A stretch of 64,000 nt of DNA from Streptomyces sp. NBC_00654 (GCF_026341775.1 NZ_JAPEOB010000001.1:1302001-1366000); one strand, 5' to 3'. Shown: positions 1 through 8,572, counted from the stretch's first letter. A program made the numbers and translations. Notes: generated from the sequence alone by a model not told the origin.

Positions 1-318
1 CAGGAGCGGGGCCCGGTTCTCCACGGTGAACCCGGCGGCCAGCAGCGCCGGTTCGACCGCCGGGGCCCAGACCGGCAGGTATTCGAGCCGAGGCATCCGC
101 TCCCGCTCGCGGAACGCGTCGATCAGAGCCGTCACCTCCGCCGCGCTCGGCTCCGCGTCCCGGTCGGGGATGGCGTAATTCGCGTACTTCAGTGTCCAGA
201 GCGGGTTGTGCCGCACGGTGAAGGGGCCCACCCGGTAGTGGCCGGGGGAGCGGAGTGCGAGCGCGCGGGCGTACTCCTGGACCTCGATGTCCATCGGTGT
301 ACGGGGGGCCATCGGCAT
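1..318 (-). CDS. GNAT-type N-acetyltransferase (N-terminal part, cut by window edge)
   Basis: The reading frame starts at an ATG (318-316) preceded by AAGGA with 8 nt spacing and runs off the left edge, so about 106 residues are visible. They begin MPMAPRTPMDIEVQEYARAL and include a stretch ending in PALLAAGFTVENRAPLL, which looks like the GFxxE region of GNAT acetyltransferases. Substrate cannot be told. The acetyl-CoA binding motif would lie beyond the edge, so the family call is inference. ATGs at 312 and 295 are alternative starts. Confidence 0.6.
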   Translation of the reverse strand, partial: MPMAPRTPMDIEVQEYARALALRSPGHYRVGPFTVRHNPLWTLKYANYAIPDRDAEPSAAEVTALIDAFRERERMPRLEYLPVWAPAVEPALLAAGFTVENRAPLL

Positions 319-359
319 ACGGGGAGTCCTTCGGCGGGTCCGGTGTCGGCGCCGGGAGA

Positions 360-1436
360 CTACGCCACCCGGGTCGCTCCCGCGAAAGGCATTTCGTCGA
401 GGGGCGCGATGCGGACCGGTGCGCCGGGGCGCGGTGCGTGGATCATCCGGCCGCCGCCGATGTAGAGCCCGACATGGCTGATCCCGGAGTAGAAGAACAC
501 CAGGTCGCCGGGGGCCAGTTCGGAGCGGGAGACCCGCTGTCCGGCGTTGATCTGTGTGTAGGTGGTGCGGGGCAGCGAGACACCGGCCGCGCGCCAGGCG
601 GCCTGGGTGAGCCCGGAGCAGTCGAACGAGGAGGGGCCGGTGGCGCCCCAGACGTACGGCTTGCCGATCGCCCCGTACGCGAAGCCGACGGCCTGGGCGG
701 CACGGGCGTTGGGGGCCACGGCCGAGCCGCGGGGGAAGGCGCGGTCCGCGTGGGAGGTGCCGCCGCCGTGCCGTGCGTCGGCCGCGCGCTCGTAGTCGGC
801 GCGCTGGGCGTCGGTCAGGGTGTCCAGGAGCCGCCGTGCGTCGGCCAGTTTGCCGGTGATCCGGGCCTTGTGTCTCTTCAGGTCCGCCTGGCGGGCGGTG
901 AGGGTGCCGATCTCCTCCTCGGCCCTCGCCCGGACCCGCGCCACCTCGGTCAGCTGGCGCCGGATCCCGTTGAGCACGGTCGCCCGGCGGTCACCGGCCC
1001 GGTCCAGGAACGCGGCGCGCTGGAGGTACTGGTCGGGGTCGGAGGAGAGCGCCAGCTGGACGGCCGGGTCGAGCCCGCCGGTGCGGTACTGCGCGGTGGC
1101 CAGGGAACCGAGGTCGTGGCGCGAGGTGTTGAGGCGTTCGGTCCGGCGGGCCGCCTCGTCGCGCAGGGCGTCGAGGGCCTTCGCCGTCGCGGTCGCCTTC
1201 TCCTTCGCCCCGTTGTACTTCTCGGTGGCGACCTCCGCGTCGTGGTACAGCCGGTCCACCTTGGTCTTGACCTGGGCCGGGGTGGGCCGGGGCTCGGCGT
1301 GGGCCGCCCCGGCACCGGTGGCGGTGGTGGCGGTCGCCGCCCCGGCGAGGGCCAGGGTGGCCGCGGTGCGGGCAGCAGGGCCGGTGAACAGGCGCTGCTT
1401 GGGTTTCCGGTGAGCTGATTTCCGGTGCGCGGCCAC
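360..1436 (-). CDS. Secreted NlpC/P60 peptidoglycan hydrolase
   Basis: About 358 residues. A GTG start is chosen at 1436 because GGAAGGA lies 10 nt upstream and the protein then begins MAAHRK, like its neighbour at 2249-3409. A Lys/Arg-rich start plus an Ala/Thr-rich hydrophobic stretch ending in AHA is a Sec signal peptide. A long coiled coil (about residues 55-215) follows, then a C-terminal NlpC/P60 domain. Visible catalytic residues are Cys273 (FDCSGLTQ), His321 (SHVGLYIG) and a third polar residue, His333 (IHAP). The family cuts D-Glu to diamino-acid bonds in wall stem peptides outside the cell. It is probably a paralogue of 2249-3409. The coiled coil probably gates or targets the enzyme (inference from family). 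Confidence 0.9.
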   Translation of the reverse strand: MAAHRKSAHRKPKQRLFTGPAARTAATLALAGAATATTATGAGAAHAEPRPTPAQVKTKVDRLYHDAEVATEKYNGAKEKATATAKALDALRDEAARRTERLNTSRHDLGSLATAQYRTGGLDPAVQLALSSDPDQYLQRAAFLDRAGDRRATVLNGIRRQLTEVARVRARAEEEIGTLTARQADLKRHKARITGKLADARRLLDTLTDAQRADYERAADARHGGGTSHADRAFPRGSAVAPNARAAQAVGFAYGAIGKPYVWGATGPSSFDCSGLTQAAWRAAGVSLPRTTYTQINAGQRVSRSELAPGDLVFFYSGISHVGLYIGGGRMIHAPRPGAPVRIAPLDEMPFAGATRVA

Positions 1437-1640
1437 GAGGGCTGCATCCTTCCTGTCGGCTGCCCGCCGGGGGCTGCCGACGGGCACGCGAGGCCCGGTG
1501 GGCCGGCCACCACGGGGGGAGCGGCCGACCGCCGGACCTCGCGGCGGGGTGAGCGGGTGCCGCCCGGTACGGGCGGCGCTGGAGAGCCGATCACCTGGGA
1601 GGGACGCTAATCGCGGGGCGCGGAAAAGAGTCGACATGAC
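1437..1640 (-). promoter_or_regulatory. Long structured 5' leader of the NlpC/P60 gene, no riboswitch recognised
   Basis: On the minus strand a TTAGCG-type -10 box near 1605-1612 would give a leader of about 165 nt. It contains a GCCGCCC/GGGCGGC hairpin and a second inverted repeat just before the GGAAGGA. The 3' end looks loosely like the end of a ydaO riboswitch, but the GGGGACCCA and GGGGTGAA blocks seen at the paralogue are missing. No further gene is seen from 1437 to 1829. Confidence 0.35.
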
Positions 1641-1815
1641 AGCTATTGCACGCATGTGGCGTTTCGCTGTGCCGGAATGACCGGAAATACTGCCTCAGAG
1701 TCAGGCAATTCGTGCAGGTCCGGGCGAAATCCGTAAGAACGAGCCAAGAACGCTACACCTGGCTGTGAGGTGGTGCTACGGCCAGGGCCGCGATCCGCGG
1801 TTCGGGGCAGGGCCC

Positions 1816-1821
1816 TAGGCT
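1816..1821 (+). promoter_or_regulatory. -10 box of a leaderless transcript
   Basis: TAGGCT lies 8 nt before the ATG at 1830 and there is no ribosome binding site. This is the usual layout of leaderless Streptomyces genes. The -35 box is weak. Confidence 0.5.
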
Positions 1822-1829
1822 GCGGGACC

Positions 1830-2183
1830 ATGGACGTACTCATCAATATCTTCGTCGCCCTGCACATCATCGGCATCGCCTCGTTGCTGGGAGGTTTCCT
1901 GACCCAGATGAAGGCGATGGGCGCGGGCACGGCGCGATTCGTTCCGGCCATGCTGCACGGTGCGCTGACCATGCTGGTCACCGGCGTCGCCCTGGTCGGG
2001 CTCAACCAGGCCGACGACCAGACCGTGAACAACATCAAGATCGGCGTGAAGCTGCTGATCCTGGTCGTCATCCTCGCGCTCGTCTACATCAAGCGGGACG
2101 AGGAGAAGGTCGACAAGGGCGCGTTCGCCGCGGTCGGCGGTCTGACGGTCGCCAACATCTTCATCGCCACCCTCTGGACCTGA
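1830..2183 (+). CDS. Small integral membrane protein
   Basis: 117 residues starting MDVLINIFVALHIIGIASLL. Four hydrophobic segments are visible (about 5-25, 37-57, 68-86 and 96-114), with a short KRDEEKVDK loop between the third and fourth. I do not recognise a named family and see no catalytic motif. An in-frame ATG further upstream (1770) is rejected because the -10 box sits between it and 1830. The gene stands alone, convergent to the next NlpC/P60 gene. Confidence 0.75.
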   Translation: MDVLINIFVALHIIGIASLLGGFLTQMKAMGAGTARFVPAMLHGALTMLVTGVALVGLNQADDQTVNNIKIGVKLLILVVILALVYIKRDEEKVDKGAFAAVGGLTVANIFIATLWT

Positions 2184-2205
2184 GCCGGCCGGTCCCGTCC
2201 CGGAG

Positions 2206-2240
2206 CGCCCCGGGACGGCCTTCACCGGCCGTCCGGGGCG
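2206..2240. terminator. Bidirectional hairpin terminator
   Basis: Arms CGCCCCGGGACGGCC and GGCCGTCCGGGGCG with a 6-nt loop and one unpaired base, lying between two converging genes. Confidence 0.7.
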
Positions 2241-2248
2241 TCGCGCGG

Positions 2249-3409
2249 TCAGGCGGGGCGCACGCTGCCGTAGATCGGCATGTAGTAGATCGACTCCTCG
2301 CGCACGTTCGCGCCCGGCTTCGGCGCGTGGATCATCATGCCGTCGCCCTTGTAGATGCCGACGTGACTGATGTCGTCGTAGAAGAAGACCAGGTCCCCGG
2401 GGCGCAGATCCGCCGTGGCCACCCGGGTGCCGACCTTCACCTGGTCCCAGGTCGTACGGGGGAGGTCGACCCCGGCCGCCTTCCACGCCGCCTGCGTCAG
2501 CCCGGAGCAGTCGTACGAGGCGGGGCCCGTCGCGCCCCAGACGTACGGCTTGCCGATCTGGCCGCGCGCGAACGCGAGGACCTTCTCCGCCTTGGCGGCG
2601 TAGCCGCTGTCCGGCCCCGATCCGGTGTCCGTCCCGCCACCGGTGCCGCTCCCGGAGTCCGGCTCCTTCGCGGCCTCCTCCTTGGCCTTCCGCTCGGCCT
2701 CCGCCTCGGCGGCGGCCTGCTGACGCGCCAGCTTCTCCGCCTTGATCCTGGCCTCGGCCTTCTTCTCGCGCTCCAGCTCCGCCAGCCGCGCCTTCTCCTG
2801 GGCGGTCAGCGTCGACAGCAGGGTGCGCGCCTCGGTCAGCTTGGTCTGCACGCTCTGCTTGCTGGTGCGCAGCGTGGCCTGCGACTCGGTGAGCGTCTCC
2901 AGGCTCTTCACCGCCTCGGTGCGCTTGACCGCCGCCGCGGACTGCTGCTCGCGGAAGTCGGCGACGGCCTTCTGCTGCTGGCTCGTCATCCGGTCCATCA
3001 GCTGGTCCTGGTCGAAGTACGCCTGCGGGTCGTCCGCCAGGAAGAACGTCGCGGTGGGCGCGATGCCGCCGGTGCGGTACTGCGCCGCCGCGTAGTTCCC
3101 GAGGGCGCGGCGGGCCTCGTTGACCTTGTCGGCGCGCTTGGCCACATCGTCGAGCAGGGCGTCGACCTCGGCGCGCTGGTTCGCGGAGGCCGCCTTCGCC
3201 TCGTTGTACTGCTGGGTCGCGGTGCCCGCCTGCCGGTAGAGGTCGTCGACCTTCTTCCGGACCTCCTCGATCCCGGGCCTGGGCTCCGCGGGCGCGGCCG
3301 TCGCGCTCTGCGTGGAGAGCAGCGTGACGGAGGCCAGCGCCGCCGTCGTCAGCCCGACGGCGGGAGTGGTGGTGCGCACCTTCGTACGCGGTTTGCGATG
3401 CGAGGCCAA
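2249..3409 (-). CDS. Secreted NlpC/P60 peptidoglycan hydrolase under c-di-AMP riboswitch control
   Basis: About 386 residues. The ATG at 3418 directly abuts the GGAAGGAG ribosome binding site. The in-frame TTG at 3409 has 9 nt spacing and gives MASHRKPRTKVRT, so TTG is preferred. Order: signal peptide (about 1-40), coiled coil with Ala/Glu/Lys-rich heptads (about 50-240), a Gly/Ser/Asp linker, then the NlpC/P60 domain with Cys301 (YDCSGLTQ) and His349 (SHVGIYKG). The enzyme should cleave wall stem peptides outside the cell. The riboswitch immediately upstream ties its expression to c-di-AMP, as known for wall hydrolases in actinomycetes. Confidence 0.92.
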   Translation of the reverse strand: MASHRKPRTKVRTTTPAVGLTTAALASVTLLSTQSATAAPAEPRPGIEEVRKKVDDLYRQAGTATQQYNEAKAASANQRAEVDALLDDVAKRADKVNEARRALGNYAAAQYRTGGIAPTATFFLADDPQAYFDQDQLMDRMTSQQQKAVADFREQQSAAAVKRTEAVKSLETLTESQATLRTSKQSVQTKLTEARTLLSTLTAQEKARLAELEREKKAEARIKAEKLARQQAAAEAEAERKAKEEAAKEPDSGSGTGGGTDTGSGPDSGYAAKAEKVLAFARGQIGKPYVWGATGPASYDCSGLTQAAWKAAGVDLPRTTWDQVKVGTRVATADLRPGDLVFFYDDISHVGIYKGDGMMIHAPKPGANVREESIYYMPIYGSVRPA

Positions 3410-3426
3410 GGCCGGCATCTCCTTCC

Positions 3427-3590
3427 GTGGACCGCCTGCCGGGTTGGCTGTCGGGTTCGGGCGGAACGGAAGGCTGCCCTACGGCCCCGTGGGGAAGGGC
3501 CGGTTCACCCCGGTACCGCTGGTGGGTCCCCGGTCCCGGGCTGCCGTCGGGCAGTACGGATTCGGCGGGGGCGTCCGCTCGGCGTGGTTC
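3427..3590 (-). promoter_or_regulatory. c-di-AMP riboswitch (ydaO-yuaA class)
   Basis: Read on the minus strand, the leader carries the conserved blocks of the class in order: CGCCGAATCC (3568-3559), GGGGACCCA (about 3531-3523), GGGGTGAA (about 3511-3504), GTAGGGCAG (about 3482-3474), CCGAACCCGACAGCCAACC and CAGGCG, ending in GGAAGGAG at 3426-3419. The blocks match the ydaO consensus as I remember it. Known members bind c-di-AMP and usually turn wall-hydrolase genes off at high ligand. Confidence 0.85.
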
Positions 3591-3622
3591 GCCGCAAGGG
3601 GGTACGGGGCGCCCGACCGAGC

Positions 3623-3628
3623 ACGCTA
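3623..3628 (-). promoter_or_regulatory. -10 box for the riboswitch transcript
   Basis: TAGCGT on the minus strand would start transcription near 3616, placing the whole riboswitch inside a leader of about 200 nt. The -35 element is not clear. Confidence 0.4.
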
Positions 3629-3819
3629 GCCACCCGTGGGGCCGCTGTGAAGGTTGATGTTCGATATGCCCGATACATTTTCGTGACCTCGGTGAATCGG
3701 GCCCGCGGGAACCGGGCGCCGCCGCCCTTCCCCTACGCGGTGTGGGTGCCCGGTCTCCGTACGTGCCCGTCCGGCCGCCCTCGTATCCGATGCGGCCACG
3801 GACTGTCGGTGCGGCGGCC

Positions 3820-3825
3820 TAGACT
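3820..3825 (+). promoter_or_regulatory. -10 box of leaderless pcrA transcript
   Basis: TAGACT ends 9 nt before the ATG at 3835, and there is no ribosome binding site. Confidence 0.5.
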
Positions 3826-3834
3826 CGTCAAGCG

Positions 3835-6273
3835 ATGAGCAGCCTCTTTGACGACAGCTTCCTGACCGGCCTCCAGCACTCGGAGGAAGGGCCCCCGCCG
3901 CCTCCCGAGGACCACGCACCCGAAGCGGTGCCGGAGGGTCTCTTCGAGGGCGTCTTCGACGCGCCCCCGCCGCCCCGCGACGGCTATTACCGGGACGGTG
4001 CCCCGCGGCCGGTCATCGACGCCGCCGCGCTGCTCGACGGGCTGAACACCGAGCAGCGCGCCGCCGTGGTGCACGCCGGTTCGCCGCTGCTCATCGTCGC
4101 CGGGGCCGGCTCGGGCAAGACCCGGGTGCTGACCCACCGGATCGCCCATCTGCTCGCGGAGCGCGGTGTGCACCCCGGCCAGATCCTCGCGATCACCTTC
4201 ACCAACAAGGCCGCGGGCGAGATGAAGGAGCGTGTCGAGCAGCTCGTCGGCCCGCGCGCCAACGCCATGTGGGTCATGACCTTCCACAGCGCGTGCGTAC
4301 GGATCCTGCGCCGCGAGTCGAAGAAGCTCGGCTTCACCTCGTCGTTCTCGATCTACGACGCCGCCGACTCCAAGCGGCTGATGGCCCTGGTCTGCCGCGA
4401 TCTGGACCTCGACCCCAAGCGCTACCCGCCGAAGTCGTTCACGGCCAAGGTCTCGAACCTGAAGAACGAGCTGATCGACGAGGAGACCTTCGCCGGCCAG
4501 GCCGCCGACGGCTTCGAGAAGACACTGGCCCAGGCATACGCGCTGTACCAGGCACGGCTGCGCGAGGCCAACGCCCTGGACTTCGACGACATCATCATGA
4601 CGACGGTCCACCTGCTCCAGGCGTTCCCCGATGTCGCCGAGCACTACCGCCGCCGCTTCCGCCACGTCCTGGTCGACGAGTACCAGGACACCAACCACGC
4701 GCAGTACACCCTCGTGCGCGAGCTGGTGGGCCCGTCCGGCGAGGCGGACGCACCCGCCGAGCTGTGTGTCGTCGGTGACGCGGACCAGTCGATCTACGCC
4801 TTCCGGGGCGCGACCATCCGCAACATCCTCCAGTTCGAGGAGGACTACCCCAACGCCACCACGATCCTGCTGGAGCAGAACTACCGCTCCACGCAGACGA
4901 TCCTCTCCGCCGCCAACGCGGTGATCGAGCGGAACGAGAGCCGCCGCCCCAAGAATCTCTGGACGAACGCCGGCAGTGGCGCCCGGATCACCGGCTATGT
5001 CGCCGACACCGAGCACGACGAGGCACAGTTCGTCGCCGACGAGATCGACCGGCTGACGGACGCGGGCGACGCGAAGGCCGGCGATGTCGCCGTCTTCTAC
5101 CGGACGAACGCCCAGTCACGTGTCTTCGAAGAGATCTTCATCCGCGTCGGGCTGCCCTACAAGGTCGTCGGCGGAGTGCGCTTCTACGAGCGCAAGGAGG
5201 TCCGGGACGTCCTGGCCTACCTCAGGGTCCTCGCCAACCCCGAGGACACCGTCCCCCTGCGCCGCATCCTGAACGTGCCCAAGCGGGGCATCGGCGACCG
5301 CGCCGAAGCGATGATCGACGCGCTGTCGCTGCGCGAGAAGATCTCCTTCCCGCAGGCGCTGCGCCGCGTCGACGAGGCGTACGGCATGGCGGCCCGCTCG
5401 GCCAACGCCGTGAAGCGCTTCAACACGCTCATGGAGGAGCTGCGCACGATCGTCGAGTCCGGTGCCGGACCGGCCGTCGTCCTGGAGGCGGTCCTGGAGC
5501 GGACCGGCTATCTCGCCGAGCTCCAGGCCTCCACGGACCCGCAGGACGAGACCCGTATCGAGAACCTCCAGGAGCTCGCCGCCGTCGCCCTCGAATTCGA
5601 GCAGGAGCGCGGCGACGAGGAGGGTGCGGGCACCCTCGCCGAGTTCCTGGAGAAGGTCGCGCTGGTCGCCGACTCGGACCAGATCCCGGACGAGGACGAG
5701 GACGGCTCCGGCGTCATCACCCTGATGACGCTGCACACGGCCAAGGGCCTCGAATTCCCCGTGGTGTTCCTGACCGGGATGGAGGACGGCGTCTTCCCGC
5801 ACATGCGGGCCCTCGGCCAGACCAAGGAGCTGGAGGAGGAGCGGCGGCTCGCCTACGTCGGCATCACCCGCGCCCGTGAGCGGCTCTATCTGACCCGGGC
5901 CGCGATGCGCAGCGCCTGGGGCCAGCCCTCGTACAACCCGCCGTCGCGCTTCCTGGAGGAGATCCCGGACCAGCACCTGGAGTGGAAGCGGAAGGGGCCG
6001 ATGGCGGCTCCGGCCGGTCCGACCTCGGGCATCACGTCCTCGCTGTCCTCGTCCCGCTCGCGCTCCGGCCCGTCCGGCTTCGCGACCCGTCGCAGCTCGG
6101 ACAAGCCGGTGGTCACGCTGGTGGTGGGGGACCGGGTCACGCACGACCAGTTCGGTCTGGGCACGGTGACGGCCGTAGAGGGCTTCGGGGACCAGGCGAA
6201 GGCCACGGTGGACTTCGGCGACGAGCGGCCCAAGAAGCTGCTCCTGCGGTACGCGCCGGTCGAGAAGCTGTAG
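3835..6273 (+). CDS. pcrA: ATP-dependent DNA helicase PcrA/UvrD1
   Basis: 812 residues, superfamily 1A 3'-5' helicase for repair and replication-fork maintenance in the cytoplasm. Visible motifs in order: Walker A AGAGSGKT with Lys95, TFTNKAAGEM, the DEYQDTN Walker B box, DADQSIYAFRGA, QNYRS, TLHTAKGLEFPVVFLTG, and VGITRARERLYLT. An acidic/proline-rich extension of about 60 residues precedes the helicase core, as usual in actinomycetes. The last about 50 residues (VVGDRVTHDQFGLGTV) form the Tudor-like C-terminal domain that binds RNA polymerase in PcrA proteins. ATG 3835 is chosen from the leaderless promoter. Confidence 0.96.
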   Translation: MSSLFDDSFLTGLQHSEEGPPPPPEDHAPEAVPEGLFEGVFDAPPPPRDGYYRDGAPRPVIDAAALLDGLNTEQRAAVVHAGSPLLIVAGAGSGKTRVLTHRIAHLLAERGVHPGQILAITFTNKAAGEMKERVEQLVGPRANAMWVMTFHSACVRILRRESKKLGFTSSFSIYDAADSKRLMALVCRDLDLDPKRYPPKSFTAKVSNLKNELIDEETFAGQAADGFEKTLAQAYALYQARLREANALDFDDIIMTTVHLLQAFPDVAEHYRRRFRHVLVDEYQDTNHAQYTLVRELVGPSGEADAPAELCVVGDADQSIYAFRGATIRNILQFEEDYPNATTILLEQNYRSTQTILSAANAVIERNESRRPKNLWTNAGSGARITGYVADTEHDEAQFVADEIDRLTDAGDAKAGDVAVFYRTNAQSRVFEEIFIRVGLPYKVVGGVRFYERKEVRDVLAYLRVLANPEDTVPLRRILNVPKRGIGDRAEAMIDALSLREKISFPQALRRVDEAYGMAARSANAVKRFNTLMEELRTIVESGAGPAVVLEAVLERTGYLAELQASTDPQDETRIENLQELAAVALEFEQERGDEEGAGTLAEFLEKVALVADSDQIPDEDEDGSGVITLMTLHTAKGLEFPVVFLTGMEDGVFPHMRALGQTKELEEERRLAYVGITRARERLYLTRAAMRSAWGQPSYNPPSRFLEEIPDQHLEWKRKGPMAAPAGPTSGITSSLSSSRSRSGPSGFATRRSSDKPVVTLVVGDRVTHDQFGLGTVTAVEGFGDQAKATVDFGDERPKKLLLRYAPVEKL

Positions 6274-6310
6274 GCCGAGGAGCTGCGGGCCGAGAGGCCG
6301 CAGACGGAGA

Positions 6311-6356
6311 ACGCCCGGGGAGCGGGGCGGCCTCGGCCGTCCCGCCCCCCGGGCGT
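6311..6356. terminator. Bidirectional terminator between pcrA and the M23 gene
   Basis: A 20-bp stem (ACGCCCGGGG... / ...CCCCGGGCGT) with two imperfect pairs and a 6-nt loop, lying between converging genes. Confidence 0.75.
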
Positions 6357-6415
6357 GTCGTGGATTTCCCGGCCGGAATCCCCTCGGCCCGAGGGGACGC
6401 CCGGCCCTGGGCCGC

Positions 6416-8158
6416 TCAGGTCGGGTTGAGTCCGTGGCTGCGGAGCCACGCCAGCGGGTCGATCGCCGAGCCGCCGCCGGGCCGGACCTCGAAGTGCAGG
6501 TGCGCGCCGGTCGAGTTGCCCGAATCCCCGGCGTACCCGATGACATCACCGGCCTTCACCGGGCCCGAGCGGATCCTGGTGCTGCTGAGGTGGCAGTACC
6601 AGGTCTCGGTGCCATCGGCCATGGTCACGATCACCATGTTGCCGTAGGCGCTGTTCAACTGGGTGCGCACGGTGCCGTCGGTCGCGGCCATCACCGGAGT
6701 GCCGTACCCGACGGGGAAGTCGATGCCCGTGTGGACGGACATCCAGTTGACGCCCGCCTGGCCGTAGTAGGCGCTGAGTCCGTGCTGCTTGACCGGCAGG
6801 ACGAACTTGGGGCGCAGCGCCTCACGGCGTGCCGCCTCCTCCGCGCGCTTCTTCTTCTCGGCGGCCTGCCGCTCCTTCAGGTCGATGCGCTCCTGGGTGC
6901 GGCTGGCGCGGTCCCGGAAGTCGTCGGCATCGGCGCTGAGCCGGGCGAGCTGGGTGTCCAGCTTGTTGTTCGCGGCGACGGGCTTGACGGTGCTGGGGTC
7001 GGCGACCGCCATCGAGATGGTGTCGTCCTGCCGCTTCTCGGTCTCGCCGAGTCCGCCGACGGAGGCGGCCGCGATGCCCGCGACGCTCATGACGCAGGCG
7101 GAGGGGACGGCGACGGTGAGGAGTGCGGACCGCTTGGCGGGGGAACGGCGCCGCGCGCGGCTGCGCGAAGCGGAGCGGGCCACCGGCCGGGGGGAGTCGA
7201 CGGCGCGCTCCATGGTGACGGTGCCGAGCTTGTCGATGCCGGGGCCGGGGCCGTCCGCCCTGTACTCGTCCGGCCCGTACTCGGCCGCCTCGTACTCCTC
7301 CGCCCGGTATCCGTCGGTGCCGGACCCGCTGGTCGCGGACTCCGGCGCCTCGGACTCCAGGACGGCGAACTCCGCCGTCGCCGGCGCCTCGGGCAGTGCC
7401 TCCGACGGCACTCCGGCCGTCCCGGTGGAGGCCGTCCGCTGTTCGTACAGGGAGTAGGACGTCTGTTCTGGCTCGTACGGCGCGCTCCCGGGCGTGGCGC
7501 CGGAGTTCCAGGCGGTGGCGTCGTAGGTGCCGGAGTCGTACGTTCCGGTGCCGTAGGCCGTCGTCGTCGCGTAGGAACCCGTGTCGTAGGTCCCGGTGTC
7601 GTACGCACCCGTCTCGTACGAAGCGGTCCCGTACGCGCCCGTGTCGTGCGCGCCCGTGTCGTGCGTACGGAGGTCGTAGGAACCCGTCTCGTACGACGCG
7701 GTGCTGAAGGTCGTGGTGGGGAACGCGCCCGTGTCGGTCGCCGCCCACTGGCCGGTCTGCTGCCCGCCGGTTTGCTGCCCGCCGGTCTGCTGCCAGGCGG
7801 TGCTGTCCCACTGGCCCGAGACATCGGGGGCGCCCGCCTGCGCCGGGATTCCCGGCCCGGAGGTCCAGGCGGCCGAAGCGTCGTACGGCTGCTGGGGCTG
7901 CGCCTGCGGGGTGTAGGCGTCGTACGGGGCGGTCTGCTGCGCGCCCGTGGCCCACTGGGTGGCGTCGTACTGGCCGCTGTGGTCCGGTGCCCCGGTGGCG
8001 TACGCGGTGTCGTAGCCGCTGTACCCGGTCGCGTAGCCCGTCTGGTAACTGCTGTCTTGACCGTCCGGAAGTACACCGAAGAGCGGATCGGTGTCGAAGC
8101 TGCCGGTTGACTCACCGTCGTGTCCGACGTGTCCGGCGTGGGGGTGCTGGTCGTTCAC
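6416..8158 (-). CDS. Membrane-anchored M23 peptidase with long Tyr/Gly/Thr-rich N-terminus
   Basis: About 580 residues from GTG 8158 (GAGAGAAG just upstream). Residues 1-340 are low complexity, with repeated Y-(D/E)-T-G units and a QQTGG triplet repeat. A basic patch (RSRARRR) precedes one membrane segment (about 343-365), so the low-complexity part should face the cytoplasm. A charged coiled coil follows, then a C-terminal M23 (LytM/lysostaphin) domain with HTGID and HLHFE zinc-site motifs, intact and so probably an active endopeptidase for wall cross-links. Its place beside pcrA matches the mycobacterial uvrD1-peptidase order (from memory). The N-terminal function is unknown. Confidence 0.88.
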   Translation of the reverse strand: MNDQHPHAGHVGHDGESTGSFDTDPLFGVLPDGQDSSYQTGYATGYSGYDTAYATGAPDHSGQYDATQWATGAQQTAPYDAYTPQAQPQQPYDASAAWTSGPGIPAQAGAPDVSGQWDSTAWQQTGGQQTGGQQTGQWAATDTGAFPTTTFSTASYETGSYDLRTHDTGAHDTGAYGTASYETGAYDTGTYDTGSYATTTAYGTGTYDSGTYDATAWNSGATPGSAPYEPEQTSYSLYEQRTASTGTAGVPSEALPEAPATAEFAVLESEAPESATSGSGTDGYRAEEYEAAEYGPDEYRADGPGPGIDKLGTVTMERAVDSPRPVARSASRSRARRRSPAKRSALLTVAVPSACVMSVAGIAAASVGGLGETEKRQDDTISMAVADPSTVKPVAANNKLDTQLARLSADADDFRDRASRTQERIDLKERQAAEKKKRAEEAARREALRPKFVLPVKQHGLSAYYGQAGVNWMSVHTGIDFPVGYGTPVMAATDGTVRTQLNSAYGNMVIVTMADGTETWYCHLSSTRIRSGPVKAGDVIGYAGDSGNSTGAHLHFEVRPGGGSAIDPLAWLRSHGLNPT

Positions 8159-8236
8159 CAACTTCTCTCTCGCCTCGGCAGCAGGGCCTGCTCCGGAGTC
8201 CGGTGGAGGGACCCCAGGGGGAAAGCAGTGGCCGCG

Positions 8237-8266
8237 ACTGTACCCGGCGGTACGTGACGACGACAA
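8237..8266 (-). promoter_or_regulatory. Probable promoter of the M23 peptidase gene
   Basis: On the minus strand TTGTCG (8266-8261) and TACAGT (8242-8237) are separated by 18 bp, close to the vegetative consensus, giving a leader of about 70 nt. Confidence 0.55.
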
Positions 8267-8531
8267 TCTTCGGCAGGTTTTGGGCCCCAGGAAACGGGCA
8301 ATCAGCCGCCTTTCGGTGGACCGCCTACGCAGCCTTGGCGCTTTGTTCGAGGAGTGTTCTATTCGGTGGGGGCGAGCGCGGGCGGCCGTGCCGCGAAAGG
8401 GCTCGGCGCGGCGGTACGTAGGGGGGTGCGGTGGTACGCGGGCGGCGCGGAGGTTACGCGGGCGGCGCGGCGCTGCGAGGGGGCGCGGAGATTGCGCGGG
8501 CGGCGCGGCGGGGGCAGTGGCTGACGATGGG

Positions 8532-8572
8532 CCGTACCACCGTGCCGCGCGGCTGGCGGCGCGGTGGTACGG
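8532..8572. terminator. Strong hairpin in the long gap before icmB
   Basis: CCGTACCACCGTGCCGC pairs with GCGGCGCGGTGGTACGG (17 bp, one G-U type pair) around a 7-nt loop. The gap 8267-8785 otherwise holds GC-rich GCGGGCGGCGCGG-type repeats and no credible gene. No gene on either strand ends next to the hairpin, so it may end a leader or small transcript rather than a coding transcript. Confidence 0.5.

Noticed and set aside
1437..1640. Second ydaO riboswitch before the first NlpC/P60 gene
   Set aside because: Only the 3' end resembles the class; the GGGGACCCA and GGGGTGAA blocks are absent, so I describe it as a structured leader only.
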